A stretch of 40,078 bases of DNA from Bacteroidaceae bacterium (GTDB lineage: Bacteria > Bacteroidota > Bacteroidia > Bacteroidales > Bacteroidaceae), in assembly GCA_017469525.1 (NCBI GenBank), contig JAFUGG010000075.1, positions 1-40,078 on the forward strand. The letters are read 5' to 3'. Position numbers and translations under genes: made by a program. Of the stretch, positions 1 through 8,200 are shown piece by piece (the stretch's first letter is position 1; every line of letters starts with the position of its first letter). The notes below the pieces were generated by a model, which saw only the letters and a program-made list of their open reading frames with translations, ran no database searches and was not told the DNA's origin.

Positions 1-1
1 C

Positions 2-1393
2 GCTCAGAGCGGAAAGATACTTCCCCAGCGCGGACAGGGCGGACGCGGACAAGGTGGTCGCGGAGGCATGAACTGGTTCCGAGGCATCACGGCCCGCAAG
101 GCTGCCGACATGCCCGTGCTGGCCTACACGCATGACTTCGGTTCTGTCGAGACTGCCACCAGCTACATGATGATGGGCTACGATGAGATAGAGGACATCG
201 AGTACTTCTACAACCGCTATAAAGGCTACTGGGCACACGGCGGAAGCGTCAGCATCTTCCAGGCATTCAAGAGCATGCAGAGCCGCTACGCAGGCATCAT
301 GAACCGCTGCCGTGCCTTCGACAAGATGATTTACGACGACGGCATGAAGTCCGGCGGCAAGGAGTATGCCGAGATTCTCTCCGGTTCCTACCGTCACATG
401 ATGGCTGCCCACAAGCTCTTCGAAGACAAGGACGGCAACCTGCTCTGGTTCTCGAAGGAAAACAACTCCAACGGCTGCGTCAACACCGTTGACCTTACCT
501 ATCCCGAAGCCCCCATCTTCCTGGCTTATAACCCTGAGCTCCAGAAGGCCATGATGACGTCGATCTTCGACTACAGCCTCTCCGGCCGTTGGACCAAGCC
601 TTTCGCTGCTCACGACCTCGGACAGTACCCCCGTGCCAACGGTCAGGTTTATGGTGGCGACATGCCACTCGAGGAGGCCGGCAACATGATTACCCTCGCC
701 GCCACCATCTGCATGCTGGACGGCAATACATCGTATGTCGACAAGTACTTCGACATCATGACCACTTGGGCAGACTACCTTGTGGAGAACGGTTTGCACC
801 CCGCCAATCAGCTCTGCACCGACGACTTCGCAGGCCACTGGGCAGGCAACTGCAACCTCGCCATCAAGGCCATCATGGGCGTCGCCGGCTATGCCGAGAT
901 TGCCAAACTGATGGGCAAAGACGACGTTTACAGCAAATATAACGCCAAAGCCAAGGAGATGGCTGCCGCCTGGGAGAAGGAAACCAAGGTGAAGGACCAC
1001 TACGAACTGGCTTACGGCGCTGGCGAGAAGACCTGGAGCCAGAAGTATAACATGGTATGGGACAAGCTCTGGAAGACGAACATCATTCCTAACGGTGCCA
1101 TGCAGACCGAGATCAAGTACTACCTGAAGAAGCAGAACAAGTACGGCCTGCCGCTTGATGTCCGCAAGGACTACACGAAGAGCGACTGGATCATGTGGAG
1201 CGCTGCGATGGCCGACACAGACAAGGACTTCCAGGCCTTCGTTGCCCCCCTCTACAAATACATCAACGAGACGCCGAGCCGCGTGCCCATCTCCGACTGG
1301 CACGACACGAAGACCGGCCGCATGGTGGGCTTCAAGGCCCGCAGCGTCATAGGTGGCTACTGGATGAGAGTCTTGGCTGACAAGATGAAGTAA
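2..1393 (+). CDS. Glutaminase-like protein (GtaA / DUF4965-DUF1793), 3' part
   Basis: The reading frame is open from the left edge, so the N-terminus is missing; 463 residues are visible. Motifs such as SKENNSNGCVNTVDLTYP, GRWTKPFAAHDLGQYP and LCTDDFAGHWAGNCNLAIKAI match the DUF4965 and DUF1793 regions of the GtaA glutaminase family, whose full members also carry DUF4964 and DUF5127 domains that would lie off the window. DUF4965 spans roughly residues 60-230 and DUF1793 the rest, an all-helical toroid-like domain. Family members are usually exported; whether this one hydrolyses glutamine or a glycan is not settled by sequence. The first 22 visible residues are unusual, an Arg-Gly-Gln-rich linker (RGQGGRGQGGRGG). 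The ATG at 68 is internal. A strong hairpin terminator follows the stop codon. Confidence 0.85.
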   Translation, partial: AQSGKILPQRGQGGRGQGGRGGMNWFRGITARKAADMPVLAYTHDFGSVETATSYMMMGYDEIEDIEYFYNRYKGYWAHGGSVSIFQAFKSMQSRYAGIMNRCRAFDKMIYDDGMKSGGKEYAEILSGSYRHMMAAHKLFEDKDGNLLWFSKENNSNGCVNTVDLTYPEAPIFLAYNPELQKAMMTSIFDYSLSGRWTKPFAAHDLGQYPRANGQVYGGDMPLEEAGNMITLAATICMLDGNTSYVDKYFDIMTTWADYLVENGLHPANQLCTDDFAGHWAGNCNLAIKAIMGVAGYAEIAKLMGKDDVYSKYNAKAKEMAAAWEKETKVKDHYELAYGAGEKTWSQKYNMVWDKLWKTNIIPNGAMQTEIKYYLKKQNKYGLPLDVRKDYTKSDWIMWSAAMADTDKDFQAFVAPLYKYINETPSRVPISDWHDTKTGRMVGFKARSVIGGYWMRVLADKMK

Positions 1394-1416
1394 CAGCAGA
1401 CCATCCTTGAGGATAC

Positions 1417-1458
1417 AATAAGCCCCTTCCCTCGCAACTGAGAGAAGGGGCTTATTTT
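1417..1458 (+). terminator. Rho-independent terminator after the GtaA-like gene
   Basis: A 13-bp perfect stem (AATAAGCCCCTTC at 1417-1429 with its complement at 1444-1456) closes a 14-base loop and runs into a T tract. The A tract on the other side would let it also work for the convergent TonB receptor gene. Confidence 0.85.
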
Positions 1459-1500
1459 GAATGTCTTGTTCCCATATGCTACAGGAGTGTCCTCAAAGAG

Positions 1501-1588
1501 CACAACCTCTTTGCATCATAAGCACTACCTCTTTATATGAAAAGGTATACCTCTTTGCGTGAAAAGGTATACCTCTTTGGCCAAAGAC
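1501..1588. repeat. 22-bp period tandem array, family C (four units)
   Basis: Four imperfect 22-base units start at 1501, 1523, 1545 and 1567, each carrying ACCTCTTT at the same position. Units 3 and 4 are nearly identical (GTATACCTCTTTG). The units contain dyads GGTATACC and CTTTT/AAAAG. The array lies between two convergent genes. It matches the 22-base period of arrays elsewhere in the window but not their sequence. Confidence 0.8.
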
Positions 1589-1610
1589 CTATAGGTGTTG
1601 GAAAGAAGAC

Positions 1611-3509
1611 TTAAAGGTCGATTGTCACGCCGCCCATGAAGGTTGCCTTGGGCATCGGGTAACCGAGGTTGATTTCATACTGCTGGGCAAGCAGGTTCTC
1701 GCCCTTTGCCCACAGTTTCAGCTGCTTGCAGATGCGATAGCCGAGCGTCATGTGGAGCAGAGAGGCATTCTCCTGCACAGGGTCTGCGCCGTTTTGCGTG
1801 TAGAGTCCGACCAGTTGCTGGAAGCCTGCCGTAGCGGAGAACTTGCCATAAGCGCAGTCGGCACCGATGTAGCCCTTGTAGTCGGGAGCTCCCACGATGG
1901 CGTTGTCCATGTGCAGATAGCTGTGGTTCGTGCTGAGACGCCAGTGGTCGTTGACCTTCCAGGCAGCCTCAACCTCCACGCCCATATTGCGGAACTCGCC
2001 GACATTCTGTGCCGGAGTCCTGGGCACAACAACCTGAATCATGTTCTCCCCGTCGATGAGGAAGAGGTTCACGCCATAGGTCAGACGGCCTTCCAGCAGG
2101 CGATGACGCCAACTTAGCTCGTAGTTGAGCATGCTCTCGGCACGAAGATCGGCATTGGCTGTGCCGTAGAGATACAGGTCTTTGTACGTCGGATTGCGGA
2201 AGCCCTTACTGAACATGAACTTGAATTCGCCTGTCTCGATGGGTCGGACGACGAGTCCCGCCTGCGGAATCCACTCGCCGCCTGCCTTCGAATGGTAGTC
2301 GTAGCGAAGTCCCGCATTGAGGGTGACGTACTTGGTTATCTCTTGCCGTACGTCGGCATAGCCAGCCACCTCATTTGCATGACCATGCGTGCTCTGCATC
2401 TTTCGCCTGTCAGTCGTCACGGTTGCACCTGTCTCCTTATCTTCATACCAAGCGTGTCCGTAGATGTGCTGGTAGTCGATGCCGGCAGTGACGCGAGTCG
2501 ATTTGGTGGCCATCACGCTTTGATAGAGCGAAACACCTGCCACGGCATCGCGCGAGCGGAAGTAGTCCGTCTGTGGAGCACCGCCTGTCTCATAGCCATC
2601 ATCTATGTGATGATTGCCGTAGTTGTTGTAGACGCTGACGGCACCGCTTGTCCTCTCGTAGTTGTTCTCCACGACGAGATTGGCCGAGCCGCGTGTGATG
2701 CTCTGGTCATTGTCGTACTTCGGCGCCAAAAGCGTACCTGGGTTGCTGGCGTTGAAGTGCGTGATGTCAGCCATTGCGCTCGCATTCCAATGGTCGGACA
2801 GCTTGTAGCCGAGGCTCAGGAAGCCGGCATACTGTTCGAAGCCCATACGGGGGCGATGGTTGTCCGAGCGCTGGTATTGAGCTGCAACGGTGCTTGTGAA
2901 GCGGCCTGCACGCAGTTGATTACTGCCCTCCACCTGTACCGTACCGTAACTGCCGGCACCTGCATTGATGGTAGTATGCTGCGAGAGTTTGTCGTCTTCC
3001 CTGGGTTCGAGCTGCCGCGTGACGATATTCACGACGCCACCCATCGCATTGCTGCCATAGAGCAGGCTGGCCGGACCGCGCAGCACCTCTACCCTATCGG
3101 CAATCATCGTCTGATAGCTGTCGGCGATGCCGTGCCCGAAGATGCCCTGAAACTGCGGATGCCCGTCGATGAGCACCAGCATTTGTCCGGCTCCGGAGCT
3201 GAGGCCACGCACGTTGATGCTACCCGAACTGCCCGTGCTCACGCCGTAGCCCATCATGCCTCGGCTCGTCAGAACCACTCCAGGCACCTCCTCCATGATG
3301 GTGGGCAGCACGCTGGTCCGTTCGTTGGCCAAGAGTCTGTCGCGGCTGATGGTGTTGACCGTCATGGGCAGATGGCGGATGTCTGTGGCAGAGCGACTGC
3401 CTGTGACGACCACTTCATTTATCCTGGTAGTGTCACGAAGGGTTTCTTCAGCATGAATGGTGAGAGCAGCAGCGCCAACTCCCACAAACAACAAAGTATG
3501 GATTCGCAT
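1611..3509 (-). CDS. TonB-dependent outer membrane receptor
   Basis: 632 residues. The chosen start gives a clean signal peptide (MRIHTLLFVGVGAAALTIHAEE); a longer frame upstream would bury it. Next come a TonB-box/plug region (INEVVVTGSR, then VEVLRGPASLLYGSNAMGGVVNIVT near residues 125-150) and a long beta-barrel domain. Plug motifs and the short length without a carboxypeptidase-like or STN N-terminal domain resemble CirA/BtuB-type receptors for siderophores, haem or corrinoids rather than SusC glycan receptors. The substrate cannot be told from sequence. An AraC-type regulator lies upstream on the same strand 104 bases away, a common pairing for iron-controlled receptors. No riboswitch fits: the leader is only about 35 bases. 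Confidence 0.9.
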   Translation of the reverse strand: MRIHTLLFVGVGAAALTIHAEETLRDTTRINEVVVTGSRSATDIRHLPMTVNTISRDRLLANERTSVLPTIMEEVPGVVLTSRGMMGYGVSTGSSGSINVRGLSSGAGQMLVLIDGHPQFQGIFGHGIADSYQTMIADRVEVLRGPASLLYGSNAMGGVVNIVTRQLEPREDDKLSQHTTINAGAGSYGTVQVEGSNQLRAGRFTSTVAAQYQRSDNHRPRMGFEQYAGFLSLGYKLSDHWNASAMADITHFNASNPGTLLAPKYDNDQSITRGSANLVVENNYERTSGAVSVYNNYGNHHIDDGYETGGAPQTDYFRSRDAVAGVSLYQSVMATKSTRVTAGIDYQHIYGHAWYEDKETGATVTTDRRKMQSTHGHANEVAGYADVRQEITKYVTLNAGLRYDYHSKAGGEWIPQAGLVVRPIETGEFKFMFSKGFRNPTYKDLYLYGTANADLRAESMLNYELSWRHRLLEGRLTYGVNLFLIDGENMIQVVVPRTPAQNVGEFRNMGVEVEAAWKVNDHWRLSTNHSYLHMDNAIVGAPDYKGYIGADCAYGKFSATAGFQQLVGLYTQNGADPVQENASLLHMTLGYRICKQLKLWAKGENLLAQQYEINLGYPMPKATFMGGVTIDL

Positions 3510-3547
3510 AACTTTACAACTAACTTTAAGTGTTAATAATTGCGCTG

Positions 3548-3555
3548 CAAAGTTA
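3548..3555 (-). promoter_or_regulatory. -7 box for the TonB receptor gene
   Basis: On the minus strand TAACTTTG fits the Bacteroidetes -7 consensus TAnnTTTG and lies about 40 bases before the ATG at 3509. Confidence 0.6.
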
Positions 3556-3613
3556 CGAACTATGTACACACGCACACAAACCCAGATTTCGCAGTGTGTT
3601 ACCTATTTTTCCC

Positions 3614-4324
3614 CTAACGGCTGAGATAGCGGCTGAAATGCGATGTGTTGTCGAAGTTGAGCCTGTCGGCCACCTCTTTCGCCGTAAGCTTTCTGTGCAT
3701 CATCAGGTGTTTGATTTCCATCATGGTGAACTGCCTGATCCAATAGCTTGGGGTGCGTCCGCTCACCTGGGTAGACACTTTGTGCAGATGCTTAGGCGTC
3801 ACGCAGAGCTCACCTGCGTAATAAGCAACGTCGCGGTGCGTCCTGTAGGTTCCTGCCTCCAGCATGCGGATGAAGCGCGACATGATGTCGGCCGACCTCA
3901 AAGATGCCTCCTCGTGTTCGAAAAGAGCGGCATGGGCGTTCATCACGTCAAGATAAAGGGCTCGCATCCCTTGCTTCACAGCCTCCTCTCGGTAGGCATC
4001 CGGCGTATGTTCACTGCGAAAAGCAACATCCTCGAAGTCATGCTTGACGACGGCAAGCGTGTCGCCCTCCAACTGGAAGATAGGGTGCATGAACAGATGA
4101 AGCCATCCGCAGACGCCATAACTGCTGCCGGGCATGCAACTGGCCTGCCAGTCGGCAGGCAGAAGAAGCTGGAGGAGCTGGCAATCCGGCGAGGGAGAGA
4201 TGCTTCCCACATGGCTTGCCATCGCTATCATGCAACAGCCTGCCGTGAGTTGATGCTCGCGGCCCGAGAAGTGGAGCCGGCATGTTCCGACTGTACACAA
4301 GAGGTGGAGAATCTGTTGTTGCAT
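3614..4324 (-). CDS. AraC-family transcriptional regulator
   Basis: 236 residues. The N-terminal half is a cupin-like sensing region of no clear ligand. The C-terminal part, from about residue 140, carries the two helix-turn-helix motifs of AraC/XylS proteins: YAGELCVTPKHLHKVSTQVSGRTPSYWI and KEVADRLNFDNTSHFSRYL. It stops right after FSRYLSR, where family members normally continue another 10-15 residues through a GxTPxxYR-like helix end, so the C-terminus looks slightly truncated. It sits upstream of and codirectional with the TonB receptor gene, which is its most likely target by position. It is divergent from the aminotransferase gene at 4475. Confidence 0.85.
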   Translation of the reverse strand: MQQQILHLLCTVGTCRLHFSGREHQLTAGCCMIAMASHVGSISPSPDCQLLQLLLPADWQASCMPGSSYGVCGWLHLFMHPIFQLEGDTLAVVKHDFEDVAFRSEHTPDAYREEAVKQGMRALYLDVMNAHAALFEHEEASLRSADIMSRFIRMLEAGTYRTHRDVAYYAGELCVTPKHLHKVSTQVSGRTPSYWIRQFTMMEIKHLMMHRKLTAKEVADRLNFDNTSHFSRYLSR

Positions 4325-4350
4325 GATGGCTTTTAATCTTTACAGCGTCG

Positions 4351-4381
4351 CAAAAATACGGAAAAACAAGCACATACACAA
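4351..4381 (-). promoter_or_regulatory. Promoter of the AraC regulator gene
   Basis: On the minus strand TATTTTTG (4351-4358) is a good -7 box, and TTGT at 4378-4381, 19 bases upstream, is a partial -33 box. The start codon at 4324 lies about 27 bases downstream. Confidence 0.6.
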
Positions 4382-4393
4382 GCAAAACATACT

Positions 4394-4421
4394 TTAATTC
4401 TTAATTCTTCTTTCTTAATTC
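4394..4421. repeat. 28-bp array of four 7-mers (TTAATTC family)
   Basis: TTAATTC, TTAATTC, TTCTTTC, TTAATTC fill exactly 28 bases. The array lies between the divergent promoters of the AraC and aminotransferase genes and covers the -33 position of the latter. Confidence 0.75.
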
Positions 4422-4441
4422 TTATTTTATTCGTACCTTTG
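4411..4441 (+). promoter_or_regulatory. Promoter of the aminotransferase gene at 4475
   Basis: TACCTTTG (4434-4441) is a consensus -7 box; TTTC at 4411-4414 is 19 bases upstream and lies within the 7-mer array. Confidence 0.6.
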
Positions 4442-4474
4442 CACCCCAAAAGGACTATATAACAGACAAAACCT

Positions 4475-5713
4475 ATGCCACAGATTTCCGTACGAGGCGT
4501 TGAGATGCCGGAGTCGCCTATCCGCAAGTTGGCTCCTTTGGCATACGCCGCAAAGGAGAGAGGAATACATGTCTACCATCTGAACATCGGTCAGCCAGAC
4601 CTTCCGACACCCCAGGCGGCCATCGACGCCATAAAGAATATCGACAGGACCATCCTCGAGTACAGTCCCAGCCAAGGCTACTTGAGCTATCGCAAAAAGC
4701 TGGTGGGCTACTACAAGAAGTACAACATCAACCTCACGCCCGACGACATCATCATCACCAGCGGTGGAAGCGAGGCTGTGCTGTTCTCCTTCCTGGCTTG
4801 TCTGAACCCGGGCGACGAGATCATCGTGCCGGAACCTGCGTACGCGAACTATATGGCGTTTGCCATCTCGGCTGGTGCCGTCATCCGCACCATCACGACT
4901 ACCATCGAGGAGGGCTTCTCCTTGCCGAAGGTGGAAAAGTTCGAGGAGCTCATCAACGAAAAGACGCGTGCCATCCTCATCTGTAATCCGAACAACCCCA
5001 CGGGCTACCTCTACACCCGTCGCGAAATGAATCAGATACGCGACCTGGTCAAGAAGTACGACCTTTACCTGTTCAGCGACGAGGTCTATCGCGAGTTTAT
5101 CTATACTGGCAGTCCTTATATCAGTGCCTGCCACCTGGAGGGCATCGAGAACAACGTCGTGCTCATCGACAGCGTGAGCAAGCGTTACAGCGAGTGCGGC
5201 ATACGCATCGGCGCTCTCATCACCAAGAACCAAGAGGTCCGCAAGGCTGTCATGAAGTTCTGTCAGGCACGCCTCAGCCCCCCACTCATCGGGCAGATAG
5301 CAGCCGAGGCCAGTCTCGACGAACCCGAAGAGTACGGCCGCGAGGTCTATGACGAATACGTGGAACGACGCAAGTGCCTCATCGACGGACTCAACAGGAT
5401 ACCCGGCGTTTACAGTCCCATCCCGATGGGAGCGTTCTACACCGTCGCCAAGTTGCCCGTAGATGATGCGGAGAAGTTCTGTGCCTGGTGCCTGAGCGAC
5501 TTCAACTACGAGGGCGAAACGGTCATGCTGGCGCCTGCCGCTGGCTTCTACACCACGCCCGGAGCAGGCAAGAACGAGGTCCGTCTGGCCTACGTCCTCA
5601 AGAAGGAAGACCTGCAAAGGGCATTATTCGTACTCAGGAAAGCATTAGAAGCTTATAGCCTCTCCCCCACCCCCTCCCCTGAAGGGAAGGGGAGAGAAAG
5701 CCTCTCCCTTTAG
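4475..5713 (+). CDS. Class I/II PLP-dependent aminotransferase (aspartate aminotransferase-like)
   Basis: 412 residues, fold type I. Visible landmarks are the NPNNPTG motif (171-177), the PLP-contacting Asp in SDEVY (about 202), the Schiff-base Lys in SVSKRYSECGIRIG (K236) and the carboxylate-binding Arg in NEVRLAY near the end. The family transfers amino groups between aspartate or aromatic/branched amino acids and 2-oxoglutarate; the exact donor is not readable from sequence. The last 18 residues (SLSPTPSPEGKGRESLSL) have no family counterpart and are encoded by a C-rich palindromic repeat, so the native end is probably near ALEAY. The next gene, a permease, starts 24 bases downstream and may be cotranscribed. 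Confidence 0.88.
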   Translation: MPQISVRGVEMPESPIRKLAPLAYAAKERGIHVYHLNIGQPDLPTPQAAIDAIKNIDRTILEYSPSQGYLSYRKKLVGYYKKYNINLTPDDIIITSGGSEAVLFSFLACLNPGDEIIVPEPAYANYMAFAISAGAVIRTITTTIEEGFSLPKVEKFEELINEKTRAILICNPNNPTGYLYTRREMNQIRDLVKKYDLYLFSDEVYREFIYTGSPYISACHLEGIENNVVLIDSVSKRYSECGIRIGALITKNQEVRKAVMKFCQARLSPPLIGQIAAEASLDEPEEYGREVYDEYVERRKCLIDGLNRIPGVYSPIPMGAFYTVAKLPVDDAEKFCAWCLSDFNYEGETVMLAPAAGFYTTPGAGKNEVRLAYVLKKEDLQRALFVLRKALEAYSLSPTPSPEGKGRESLSL

Positions 5714-5731
5714 GGGGAGGTTGGAGGAGGC
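5659..5731. repeat. C-rich palindromic repeat pair (CCCTCCC family)
   Basis: Two adjacent imperfect palindromes: CCCCTCCCCT/GAAGGGAAGGGG, then CCTCTCCCTTTAGGGGGAGG. The first supplies the C-terminal tail codons of the aminotransferase, and the second contains its TAG stop. Related copies occur near 14836 and 21772, also between cistrons. Confidence 0.7.
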
Positions 5732-5737
5732 TGACCT

Positions 5738-6979
5738 ATGTTCACTTGGTTCATCGCTAAACGACTCTTTGCCCAAGGCGGGAGCAGCGGACGCGCCTCG
5801 CGTCTGGCCACCGGCATCGCCACCTTTGGCGTTGCCATCGGCCTCTGTGTGATGCTGGTCAGCGTGGCTATCGTGCTGGGCTTCCAGAAAGAGGTGCAGG
5901 ACAAGGTGCTGGGCTTTGGCGCACACATCAAGGTGATGAGCTACAGGAGTCTCGGCCAGCAGGAGCTTTCGCCCATCGTCATCGACGACAGCCTCACGTC
6001 GCGGCTCTCGGCCATCCCCAATGTAGCGTCCGTCGCACGCTTCTGCACGAAGCCGGGCATGCTGAAGACCGACACCAACTTCCGTGGCATAGCCATCCAA
6101 GGCATTGGGCAGGACTACGACCAAAGCTTTATTAGCAGCCACATGATAAAGGGCGAGTTGCCAGAGTTCACAGACTCCGTCGGCTCGGGCAAGCTGGTGA
6201 TTTCGCAGGCGATGGCGCGAGAGATGCAGGTGGACGTGGGCCAAACCATCTATGCCTACTTCTTTGAGCAGACGGTTCGGGCAAGGAAGTTCACCGTGGC
6301 AGGCATTTACCGCACCAACCTCACCGACTTTGACAAGAACTTTGCCTACACCGACCTCTTCACCATTCACCGTCTCCTGGGCTGGGACAGCCAGCAATTC
6401 GGCGGAGCGGAGATAAGGTTGCAGAACTTCGAACGCCTCGACGAGACCTTGATGGACGTGGTGAACGAAGTCAACCACAAGCAAGATTCGTACGGAGAAT
6501 ACTATTCCAGCATCACCATCAGGCAGGAGCATCCGCAGATATTCGCTTGGCTGGGGCTGCTCGACATGGACATCGCCGTCATCCTCATCCTGATGATTTG
6601 CGTCTCCATCTTTACTGCGGTGAGCGGACTGCTGATCATCATCCTGGAACGCACCAATTTTATCGGCATCATGAAGGCAATCGGAGCACGCAACAAGCAG
6701 GTGCGGCATCTCTTTCTTGGACTTGCGATGCTCATCATCCTGCGTGGCATCGTGCTCGGCAACCTGCTGGCCTTCGCCCTCATCTTCGTGCAGAAACAGT
6801 TCGGGCTCATCACCTTGGACCCCGATGTCTACTACGTCGAGGCCGTGCCCGTGCTGGTGAACTGGTGGTGGGTGCTTGCCATCGACCTCGGCACACTTGT
6901 CGTGAGTGCCCTGGCCATGATTGTGCCGAGCTTCGTGGTGTCAAACATTACGCCCGCCAAGAGCATCCGCTTCGAATAG
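5738..6979 (+). CDS. LolC/LolE-type FtsX-family ABC transporter permease
   Basis: 413 residues. Layout is typical of MacB/FtsX permeases of the lipoprotein-releasing type: one N-terminal membrane helix (about 25-50), a large periplasmic domain, then three C-terminal helices (about 280-310, 330-355 and 375-400). The family shuttles outer-membrane lipoproteins from the inner membrane with a LolD ATPase, which is not in this window. GGAGGAGG lies about 10 bases before the ATG but comes from the C-rich repeat. A second paralogue of similar size is at 27432-28658. The last 39 bases overlap the 3' end of the convergent prmA gene. Confidence 0.85.
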   Translation: MFTWFIAKRLFAQGGSSGRASRLATGIATFGVAIGLCVMLVSVAIVLGFQKEVQDKVLGFGAHIKVMSYRSLGQQELSPIVIDDSLTSRLSAIPNVASVARFCTKPGMLKTDTNFRGIAIQGIGQDYDQSFISSHMIKGELPEFTDSVGSGKLVISQAMAREMQVDVGQTIYAYFFEQTVRARKFTVAGIYRTNLTDFDKNFAYTDLFTIHRLLGWDSQQFGGAEIRLQNFERLDETLMDVVNEVNHKQDSYGEYYSSITIRQEHPQIFAWLGLLDMDIAVILILMICVSIFTAVSGLLIIILERTNFIGIMKAIGARNKQVRHLFLGLAMLIILRGIVLGNLLAFALIFVQKQFGLITLDPDVYYVEAVPVLVNWWWVLAIDLGTLVVSALAMIVPSFVVSNITPAKSIRFE

Positions 6980-7831
6980 AAGCATCGCCCAATCCCCCTC
7001 GTTCTCCGTTCTCTGCAAGGCAAAACCTTGCTGCGCAGCGGCTTCCGTCAGAGCAGGAATGTCCTGACGATAAAAGCCGCTCAGAATCATTTTCCCTTTG
7101 TCTTTGACCACTTTGGCGAACCGCGGAAGGTCCTGAAGTAGGATGTTCCGGTTGATGTTGGCAATCAGCAGGTCGGCTTTTGGCTGCCCTTCGAGAACAG
7201 AACTGTCGCCAACTTCAACATTGACATTCTTGTAAATCCTGTTCAGCAAGAGGTTGTCCTTCGCATTCTCCACGCTCCATTCGTCGATGTCGTAGGCGAA
7301 GACATAACTCGCACCACGCTTGATGGCCATGATAGCCAGTATGCCTGTACCCGTTCCGGCGTCGATGACGTCCTTCCCCTTAAGGTCAAGTCGGGCAAGA
7401 GTCCGCAGGATGAGCCGCGTCGTCTCGTGGCTGCCGGTGCCGAAAGCCAGGCGAGGCGTGATGACGATGTCGTATTTGGCAGGCGGCACATTTGTGTGTT
7501 TCACGTCGTGAACAACAATCAGAGCCTCCTCCTGACCCTCCTCTGAGGGGATGATGATTGGTTGAAATCCCTCTTCCTCCCAGACTTGGTTCCAATCTTC
7601 GTCAGGAGCTTCAGCCTTCGTATAACGGATTTCGACCTCGGGCAGGCAGAAGTTCCGGACCACCTGCTGCATCTCGTCCTCGTTCCAGGCGCTCTGCTGG
7701 ATGTAAGCCAGCAAGCCACTCTCGGTCTGGGAGAACGACTCGAACCCAATCTCAGCCAGCTGGGCCGACAGCACATCCGCAGCATCCTCGCTGAAAGGCC
7801 GTATCTCGCAACTCACTTCAAAATACTTCAT
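6941..7831 (-). CDS. prmA: Ribosomal protein L11 methyltransferase
   Basis: 296 residues, the usual PrmA length. The N-terminal substrate-recognition region is followed by a class I SAM-dependent methyltransferase: motif I VIDAGTGTGILAI (about 161-173), an acidic residue in YDIDEWSV, and NINRNIL, the PrmA-specific Asn-rich motif. PrmA trimethylates lysines and the N-terminus of L11. The final residues (EADALGGRNV) overlap the convergent permease gene by 39 bases. No promoter sits next to the start; the nearest candidate -7 box is at 8111-8118, which would give a leader of about 270 bases containing a 22-bp palindrome array. Confidence 0.92.
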   Translation of the reverse strand: MKYFEVSCEIRPFSEDAADVLSAQLAEIGFESFSQTESGLLAYIQQSAWNEDEMQQVVRNFCLPEVEIRYTKAEAPDEDWNQVWEEEGFQPIIIPSEEGQEEALIVVHDVKHTNVPPAKYDIVITPRLAFGTGSHETTRLILRTLARLDLKGKDVIDAGTGTGILAIMAIKRGASYVFAYDIDEWSVENAKDNLLLNRIYKNVNVEVGDSSVLEGQPKADLLIANINRNILLQDLPRFAKVVKDKGKMILSGFYRQDIPALTEAAAQQGFALQRTENEGDWAMLLFEADALGGRNV

Positions 7832-7922
7832 AATATATATAATAATGTATAGTCACTCCTCGAACCACTTCTCCCCGCCCATCGCACCCCGTCATCTTGC
7901 CCGACACTCACGCATGGGTTGT

Positions 7923-7988
7923 TTGCATCTACATGTATATGCAATTGCATCTACATGTATGTGCAATTGCACGTACATGTATGTGCAA
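7923..7988. repeat. 22-bp palindrome array, family A copy 1 (three units)
   Basis: Three contiguous 22-base units at 7923, 7945 and 7967, each starting TTGCA, centred on ACATGT and ending TGCAA. The consensus half-site TTGCATCTACA is followed by its own reverse complement. It lies between the divergent prmA and 8226 genes. The rest of 7832-8110 shows no gene. Confidence 0.9.
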
Positions 7989-8110
7989 TCAAAACATCAC
8001 GTTCCATCAAGCTTCTCTCCGTAGGACATCCGCCTTCGCAACAAGCCTCGACAGGCAATGCAGGGCAGAGAAACAGGCAAAGAAGCACAATGAGCCGCTC
8101 ATTTCTGCCG

Positions 8111-8118
8111 CAAAGTTA
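8111..8118 (-). promoter_or_regulatory. Possible minus-strand -7 box upstream of prmA
   Basis: TAACTTTG on the minus strand fits the consensus; its -33 position falls in the 20-base palindrome at 8133-8152. The distance to prmA (about 280 bases) makes assignment uncertain. Confidence 0.4.
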
Positions 8119-8132
8119 GTCAAATTTTCCCA

Positions 8133-8152
8133 GTTGGGGAAATTTCCCCAAC
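8133..8152. promoter_or_regulatory. Perfect 20-bp palindrome, candidate operator
   Basis: GTTGGGGAAATTTCCCCAAC is perfectly self-complementary. It lies 17 bases before the -33 box of the 8226 gene and covers the -33 region of the opposing promoter candidate, the expected place for a dimeric regulator's site. Confidence 0.55.
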
Positions 8153-8169
8153 AAAATAGGCGTTTCCCC

Positions 8170-8200
8170 TTTGCTTATTGCGCAAAACTCCTTAACTTTG
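8170..8200 (+). promoter_or_regulatory. Promoter of the Tyr/Gly/Ser-rich secreted protein gene
   Basis: A full match to the Bacteroidetes consensus: TTTG (8170-8173), 19 bases, TAACTTTG (8193-8200). The start codon used lies 26 bases downstream. Confidence 0.85.

Noticed and set aside
1501..1588. CRISPR array (also considered at 13909, 17970 and 31377)
   Set aside because: The 22-base units are contiguous with no variable spacers between repeats, and no cas gene is present.
2292..3536. Long plus-strand frame opposite the TonB receptor
   Set aside because: Antisense shadow: the minus frame shows signal peptide, plug and barrel motifs, while this one has no domain and a composition typical of the reverse complement of coding DNA.
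3510..3600. Riboswitch before the TonB receptor gene
   Set aside because: The leader from the -7 box to the ATG is about 35 bases, too short for a cobalamin or other riboswitch.
4427..5617. Long minus-strand frame opposite the aminotransferase
   Set aside because: Antisense shadow, rich in Val, Leu and Asp as expected from the complement; the plus frame has all PLP-enzyme motifs.
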